Shown here in pieces: positions 13,715-17,658 of a DNA stretch of 17,658 nucleotides. The position numbers were made by a program, and so were the translations under genes. The DNA lies in contig SFCY01000044.1 of assembly GCA_004558865.1 (NCBI GenBank), forward strand, positions 1-17,658. The letters run 5' to 3'. Below the pieces are notes generated by a model. That model ran no database searches. It saw only the letters and a list, made by a program, of their open reading frames with translations, and had not been told where the DNA came from. Within the stretch, counting starts at the first letter, position 1; every line of letters starts with the position of its first letter. Source of the DNA: Bacteroidales bacterium. GTDB lineage: Bacteria > Bacteroidota > Bacteroidia > Bacteroidales > Bacteroidaceae.

Positions 13715-15076
13715 ATGAGTTCGTTAACAATTGCAATTATCGTCTGCTTCGTCGTGGGCTACATGTTCATAGCCTTGGAGAGTGTGACGAAAGTGAACAA
13801 GGCCGCAGTGGCCTTGCTGATGTTTGTGGTTTGCTGGACGCTGTTCATGCTCGATCCGGGCAGTTACATCACGGGCGTGCAGGGGCAGGACCTCGTCAAC
13901 GCCGTCAGTTCCAGCATTGAGCACCATTTGGGCAGCACGTCTACGACGCTCTTCTTCCTGATGGGCGCCATGACGATTGTGGAGATTGTCGACCAGAATG
14001 GTGGTTTCGACTGGGTGCGCAAGGTGATGCACACCAAGTCGAAGAGGGCGTTGCTGTGGCGCATCGCCATCATGACCTTTTTCCTGTCGGCCATCCTCGA
14101 CAACCTGACCACGAGTATCGTGATGATCATGATTCTGCGCAAGTTGGTGCCCGACCACAAGGACCGCATCATCTACGCCTCGTTGGTCATCATCGCGGCC
14201 AACTCGGGTGGTGCGTTCTCGCCCATTGGCGACGTCACCACCATCATGCTTTGGAACAAGGGTGTCATCACCGCCGCCGGGGTCATCAGCGAGATTCTCA
14301 TCCCCAGCGTCATCTCGATGGTAATCCCCGCTCTCATCCTTCAGATGGGGCTGAAGGGCGAACTCGTGAGCGACACGCCCATGAAGATGAAGAGCGACTA
14401 TGAGGTGCTCGACTTCACCAGCTCGCAGCGCAAGGCCGTGTTCTTCATCGGTGTGGGTGGTCTGATGTTTGTGCCTGTGTTCAAGGCTCTTACCCATCTG
14501 CCTCCCTTCGTGGGCATCCTCCTTGTGCTGGGTGTGCTGTGGACCACCACAGAGGTGTTCTACCGCAACCTCCACCGCACGAGCGACAAGGGCGGAACGA
14601 AGAAGCGCGTGTCCAACCTGCTCCACAATATCGACATGTCCACCATTCTCTTCTTCCTCGGCATCCTCATGGCCGTGGCCTGTCTGGAGGATGTGGGCGT
14701 GCTGACCGCCTTGGGCAAGTGTCTCAACGACACTTTCAACGGCAACCACTATCTCGTCACCGGCATCATCGGTGTGCTCTCAAGCATCGTCGACAATGTG
14801 CCTTTGGTGGCCGGCTGCATGGGCATGTATCCCGTACAGGCCGTTGGCGACATGGCCGTGGACGGCATCTTCTGGCAGCTGCTGGCCTACTGCGCAGGTG
14901 TGGGCGGCTCGATACTCATCATCGGTTCGGCTGCGGGCGTTGTGGTGATGGGGCTGGAGAAGATCACTTTCGGATGGTACATGAAGCACGTCTCTTGGAT
15001 AGCCTTTGTAGGCTATCTGGCGGGCATCGTCTCCTATTATATCATCCGCACCTTCATCTTCGTCATGCCGCTCTAA
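13715..15076 (+). CDS. nhaD: Na+/H+ antiporter, NhaD type (ion transporter superfamily)
   Basis: 453 aa from ATG 13715; the open frame runs further upstream but crosses the promoter. The protein is hydrophobic almost throughout (about 11-13 segments). Motifs include SAILDNLTTSIVMIMILRKLV with Asp129/Asn130, NSGGAFSPIGDVTTIMLW (163-180) and LSSIVDNVPLVAGCMGMY with Asp360/Asn361. The paired LDN/VDN motifs in two inverted repeats are a family hallmark. NhaD proteins expel Na+ (and Li+) in exchange for H+ at the inner membrane, which fits an anaerobe with Na+-based energetics. A hydrophilic loop (about 212-240) and a second (about 284-306) face the cytoplasm. The gene is monocistronic and ends at a terminator. 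Confidence 0.9.
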   Translation: MSSLTIAIIVCFVVGYMFIALESVTKVNKAAVALLMFVVCWTLFMLDPGSYITGVQGQDLVNAVSSSIEHHLGSTSTTLFFLMGAMTIVEIVDQNGGFDWVRKVMHTKSKRALLWRIAIMTFFLSAILDNLTTSIVMIMILRKLVPDHKDRIIYASLVIIAANSGGAFSPIGDVTTIMLWNKGVITAAGVISEILIPSVISMVIPALILQMGLKGELVSDTPMKMKSDYEVLDFTSSQRKAVFFIGVGGLMFVPVFKALTHLPPFVGILLVLGVLWTTTEVFYRNLHRTSDKGGTKKRVSNLLHNIDMSTILFFLGILMAVACLEDVGVLTALGKCLNDTFNGNHYLVTGIIGVLSSIVDNVPLVAGCMGMYPVQAVGDMAVDGIFWQLLAYCAGVGGSILIIGSAAGVVVMGLEKITFGWYMKHVSWIAFVGYLAGIVSYYIIRTFIFVMPL

Positions 15077-15170
15077 CACCGACACCACACCCGTCTGCCC
15101 CTCGCCTTGGAGGCGGTGGAGAAAGGGACATCGCATGGCTGCCGCCCCGCAGCAGCCACCAAGGAGCAAC

Positions 15171-15214
15171 AAAGGCTGCGCCGGCCGTCAAAAACCGCTG
15201 GCGCAGCCTTTTGT
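15171..15214 (+). terminator. Intrinsic terminator of nhaD
   Basis: Perfect 12-bp arms AAAGGCTGCGCC (15171-15182) and GGCGCAGCCTTT (15200-15211) with a 17-nt loop, followed by T and G. The arms end in A/T runs, as in many bidirectional terminators. Confidence 0.85.
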
Positions 15215-15296
15215 CGCAGTTGGGCGGGAAGTGTCTGCCGTCAACCCATTTCCCTGTGGGATGGTTCAACTATTCGACAAAAAATCAAGCAATTTG

Positions 15297-15327
15297 TTTG
15301 TTTGTTTTCAATAATTGTTTATCTTTG
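15297..15327 (+). promoter_or_regulatory. Consensus Bacteroidota promoter of the Omp28-like gene
   Basis: TTTG (15297-15300), a 19-bp spacer, and TATCTTTG (15320-15327) followed by C. This is the best promoter in the window, and both elements match the housekeeping consensus. Transcription would start near 15334, giving a leader of about 137 nt. Confidence 0.8.
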
Positions 15328-15357
15328 CAAATGAATGATGTTGGTATTAACGCCTTT

Positions 15358-15415
15358 GGCCTCCTCGTAGGGGGCCGTTGCCGTTGGTGGACTCGCGGGG
15401 AGGCAATGCTCCCCG
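15358..15415 (+). other. Two stem-loops in the leader of the Omp28-like gene
   Basis: GGCCTCC (15358-15364) pairs with GGGGGCC (15370-15376, one G-U pair), and CGGGGAG (15396-15402) pairs perfectly with CTCCCCG (15409-15415). Both lie inside the predicted transcript, 55-113 nt before the start codon. No T-run follows, so they are more likely to stabilise or regulate the mRNA than to terminate it. Confidence 0.45.
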
Positions 15416-15470
15416 ATTCCTAAATGAATACTGTTTATTTTTTTTTGATTCACTTAAAATGCTTTGCTAT

Positions 15471-17291
15471 ATGTTAAAACGAATCTTTACTCTGTCTGCA
15501 TTCCTTGCATTCGCCATGACTTTTGGCGTCATGGAGGCGTCGGCCCAGACGCAGATGGTCTACAGCTTCCGCCACAGCGGCGACCAGACCACGACTTGGG
15601 GAACCAAGAAGAAAGAAAACTATGATGTTGCCATCCGCATCAGCGACGCAAGCCTGGTGGGCAGCACCATCACCGGCGTGCGCATTCCCATGCCCGACGA
15701 CATTGCCGGGCTCCAGGCCAAGGGTGCGGCCTTTCTGACCAAGGAACTCAATGTGGCCAACTCTGAGAATGTGGCCGACATCGAGGTGGACTCCTTCGAT
15801 GTGGCCAAAGGCAGCGTGGAGGTGACCTTCAAGCAGCCCTACACCATCACGAGCGATGGCGTCTACGTGGGCTACACCCTCAAGACCACCGCCACAAGCT
15901 ACAACAAGGCCCCCATCGTGGTGGTTTCCAAGACTGAGCCCGACGGCTTCTATATCCACTCCACGAGGACCTACCGCAAGTTTACCGACAAGAGCGGGAC
16001 TCTTGGTCAGGCTTCGGCCATGGAAGTGCTCATCAATACCGACCTCACCGACGCCGCTACGCTGAGCGTGGGCGACATGTATGCGCAGATCAACACCACG
16101 CCCACCGTTGAGGCCACCGTCACCAACAAGGGCTGCAATGGCGTGAAGTCCATCGACTATACGCTGACTTTCCAGGGCAAGAGCGAGAGCCGCCACGTCG
16201 ATTTGCCGACGGCCATCCCCGGCTACTTCAACCAGACGGCCACCTTCACGCTCACCTTGCCCAAGGTTGAGCAGAAAGGGTCGCTGCCGCTCAAGATTAC
16301 CGTAGACAAGGTGAACGGCCAAGCCAATAAGTCCACCGCCAATGAGGCTTCGGCCACAGTGGTTTCCATGGCGTTCATTCCCACCAAGCGTCCGCTGATG
16401 GAGGAATACACCGGCACGTGGTGCGGCTGGTGTCCGCGTGGCTTCGTTGGAATGGAGAACCTCTACAAGGCCTACGGCGACGACTTCTGCGGTGTGGCCT
16501 ACCACTATGGTGGTCAAACTTATGAGCCGATGGAGTATACGGGCGACTTCCCCAATGATGTGGAGGGCTTCCCCACTGCGTTTATTGACAGGGTGCATGA
16601 GACTGACGCCTATTTCGGCGACAACTATGGCGTACAGGAGGTGTACAAGCAGTATGCTGCCCTCAACGGTGTGGCCGACATCGCCGTGGAGGCCAAGTTG
16701 GAGAACAACAAGGTCAATGCCACCGCCAAGGTGAAGTTCCCCGCCGACATGACGCTCAACGACCGCTATCAGCTCGGCTTCATCCTTACGGGCAACGGCT
16801 TCACTGGTACAGGTGATGGTTGGGGACAGGAAAACTATTACCCCGGCTACGCCTCAAAATACCCTGAGGAAGATTTGAAGCAATTCACGCAGGGAGCATC
16901 AACTGTTACTGGTCTGGTTTTCAACTTCGTCATCATCGATCGTTCCGGAAAGTTTGGCATCGCCAACAGTCTGCCCGCCACGGTGAAGGAGAGCGAGGAG
17001 AACACCTACAGCTACAGCTTCGACTTGAGCAGCAACAGCATCATCAAGGGTCAGAAACTCGACTATGACGTGATTGTCGTCATGCTCGACACGCAGGACG
17101 GCAACCGCTGCGTCAACGCAGCAAAGGGCCGTGCCGTCGATCCCACTGGCATCTCTACTGTGGATGAGACTGCCAACGCCAAGGCCGAGAGCTTCTACAG
17201 CCTCGACGGCAAGCGTCTCTCCGCTCCCGCCAAGGGTCTGAACATCGTCAAGATGAGCGATGGCAGCGTGAAGAAGATCATCGTGAGGTGA
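15471..17291 (+). CDS. Secreted Omp28-like protein with thioredoxin-type CGWC motif and T9SS-like C-terminal tail
   Basis: 606 aa from ATG 15471; ATG 15459 in the same frame is possible and would add four residues. The signal peptide is MLKRIFTLSAFLAFAMTFGVMEASA. Residues 25-300 are beta-rich with a possible adhesion-like domain (YTLTFQGKSESRHVDLP). A thioredoxin-fold section starts around 305 with RPLMEEYTGTWCGWCPRG, whose Cys318 and Cys321 form a CxxC pair, as in Omp28-related outer membrane proteins. The last 35 residues (AESFYSLDGKRLSAPAKGLN, then IVKMSDGSVKKIIVR) look like a type A T9SS sorting domain: Y.L.GK, a KG turn, and a basic end. Such tails direct export through the machine encoded at 2146-8325 and are then cleaved. 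A thiol-redox role at the surface is an inference; the substrate is unknown. Confidence 0.8.
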   Translation: MLKRIFTLSAFLAFAMTFGVMEASAQTQMVYSFRHSGDQTTTWGTKKKENYDVAIRISDASLVGSTITGVRIPMPDDIAGLQAKGAAFLTKELNVANSENVADIEVDSFDVAKGSVEVTFKQPYTITSDGVYVGYTLKTTATSYNKAPIVVVSKTEPDGFYIHSTRTYRKFTDKSGTLGQASAMEVLINTDLTDAATLSVGDMYAQINTTPTVEATVTNKGCNGVKSIDYTLTFQGKSESRHVDLPTAIPGYFNQTATFTLTLPKVEQKGSLPLKITVDKVNGQANKSTANEASATVVSMAFIPTKRPLMEEYTGTWCGWCPRGFVGMENLYKAYGDDFCGVAYHYGGQTYEPMEYTGDFPNDVEGFPTAFIDRVHETDAYFGDNYGVQEVYKQYAALNGVADIAVEAKLENNKVNATAKVKFPADMTLNDRYQLGFILTGNGFTGTGDGWGQENYYPGYASKYPEEDLKQFTQGASTVTGLVFNFVIIDRSGKFGIANSLPATVKESEENTYSYSFDLSSNSIIKGQKLDYDVIVVMLDTQDGNRCVNAAKGRAVDPTGISTVDETANAKAESFYSLDGKRLSAPAKGLNIVKMSDGSVKKIIVR

Positions 17292-17324
17292 GGCTTTTCA
17301 AGCTTCACGAGATTTTAATAAAGG

Positions 17325-17363
17325 CGCCGTCCCTGCAAATTGTGTGGGGACGGCGTTTGTTTT
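17325..17363 (+). terminator. Intrinsic terminator of the Omp28-like gene
   Basis: Perfect 9-bp arms CGCCGTCCC (17325-17333) and GGGACGGCG (17347-17355) with a 13-nt loop, followed by TTTGTTTTA. Confidence 0.85.
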
Positions 17364-17423
17364 ATTCATCATCCATGATTGGCATTTGCCGTGCTTGTCT
17401 TGCCGTCGGTTCTGTTCATTATT

Positions 17424-17634
17424 GCGCGCTTCGCGCTACCGTGCGTCTTCGAGGCACGGTGTACGAGTCCCCGCTTGACCGTCAACCCCAGACTGCGGCG
17501 ATAGCGCCGCAGTCTGGGGTTATTGATGATTCAGCCTCTCCGAGGCTGGTCATTATATATATCCTAGAATCCGCAGCACTTTAATTTAGATTTATTTATA
17601 AGTTCCTGAGCAGCAAAATGTTGCTCAGGATTTT
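17424..17634. other. Cluster of five hairpins in the terminal non-coding region
   Basis: Hairpins occur in series: GCGCG/CGCGC (17424-17436), ACCGTGC/GCACGGT (17438-17460), a perfect 17-bp stem with ATAG loop (arms 17484-17500 and 17505-17521, starting AACCCCAGACTG), CAGCCTC/GAGGCTG (17532-17548), and TCCTGAGCA/TGCTCAGGA (17604-17630) followed by TTTT. The last is a good terminator on the plus strand. The 17288-17584 open frame running through the first four encodes a protein-like string of no recognisable family and is considered spurious. The region could be a small structured RNA, a 3' end cluster or a leader for a gene beyond the window. Confidence 0.45.
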
Positions 17635-17658
17635 GCCATGTCGAAAATTTCACTTAAC

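Noticed and set aside
17638..17658. ATG at 17638 open to the window end (M S K I S L N).
   Set aside because: Only seven codons are visible, right after a terminator hairpin with no clear promoter or ribosome site. It may be the start of a real gene but cannot be supported here.

Overview
The window looks like chromosomal DNA from an anaerobic gut- or oral-type member of Bacteroidota, most likely Prevotella or a close relative. The evidence is a complete type IX secretion (T9SS) core operon, several promoters with the Bacteroidota -7 box TAnnTTTG, weak or absent Shine-Dalgarno sequences at most starts, signal peptides ending in AxAQ, and families typical of the group (PorT-like barrels, Omp28-like thioredoxin-fold proteins, Rpn/PD-(D/E)XK nucleases). 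No rRNA, tRNA, CRISPR array, IS element or prophage is visible.

Layout. Positions 1-276 hold the 3' end of an Rpn-type nuclease gene with a slippage-prone repeat, followed by nested palindromes (271-402). A secreted alpha/beta hydrolase (421-1719, minus) is read away from a regulatory gap containing its own promoter and a 22-bp-periodic array of TTGTCGACAA-like palindromes (about 1967-2069). On the other side of that gap starts the T9SS operon porP-porK-porL-porM-porN (2146-8325), followed after 33 bp by a small PorT-type beta-barrel gene (8359-8994) and a strong terminator. This set encodes the motor (PorL/PorM), the PorK/PorN ring and a PorP-type barrel.

Next comes a four-gene plus-strand cassette (9342-11604): an ECF sigma factor, a single-pass membrane protein in the anti-sigma position, a small secreted protein of unknown function and a predicted beta-barrel protein. 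It ends at a hairpin shared with the converging gene. A Dcu-family C4-dicarboxylate transporter (11716-13164, minus) and an NhaD-type Na+/H+ antiporter (13715-15076, plus) diverge from a 550-bp gap with a consensus -7 box for each. They fit a fumarate-respiring, succinate-producing anaerobe that also handles sodium.

The last gene (15471-17291) encodes a secreted Omp28-like protein with a CGWC redox motif and a C-terminal tail resembling a T9SS type A sorting signal, so it may be cargo of the machine encoded upstream. The final 370 bases carry a terminator and then four more hairpins without a recognisable gene.

Most of the content is known biology. The parts least explained by known features are the periodic operator-like array upstream of porP, the hairpin cluster at 17424-17634, the nested palindromes after the nuclease gene, and a possible link between the sigma-factor cassette and secretion.
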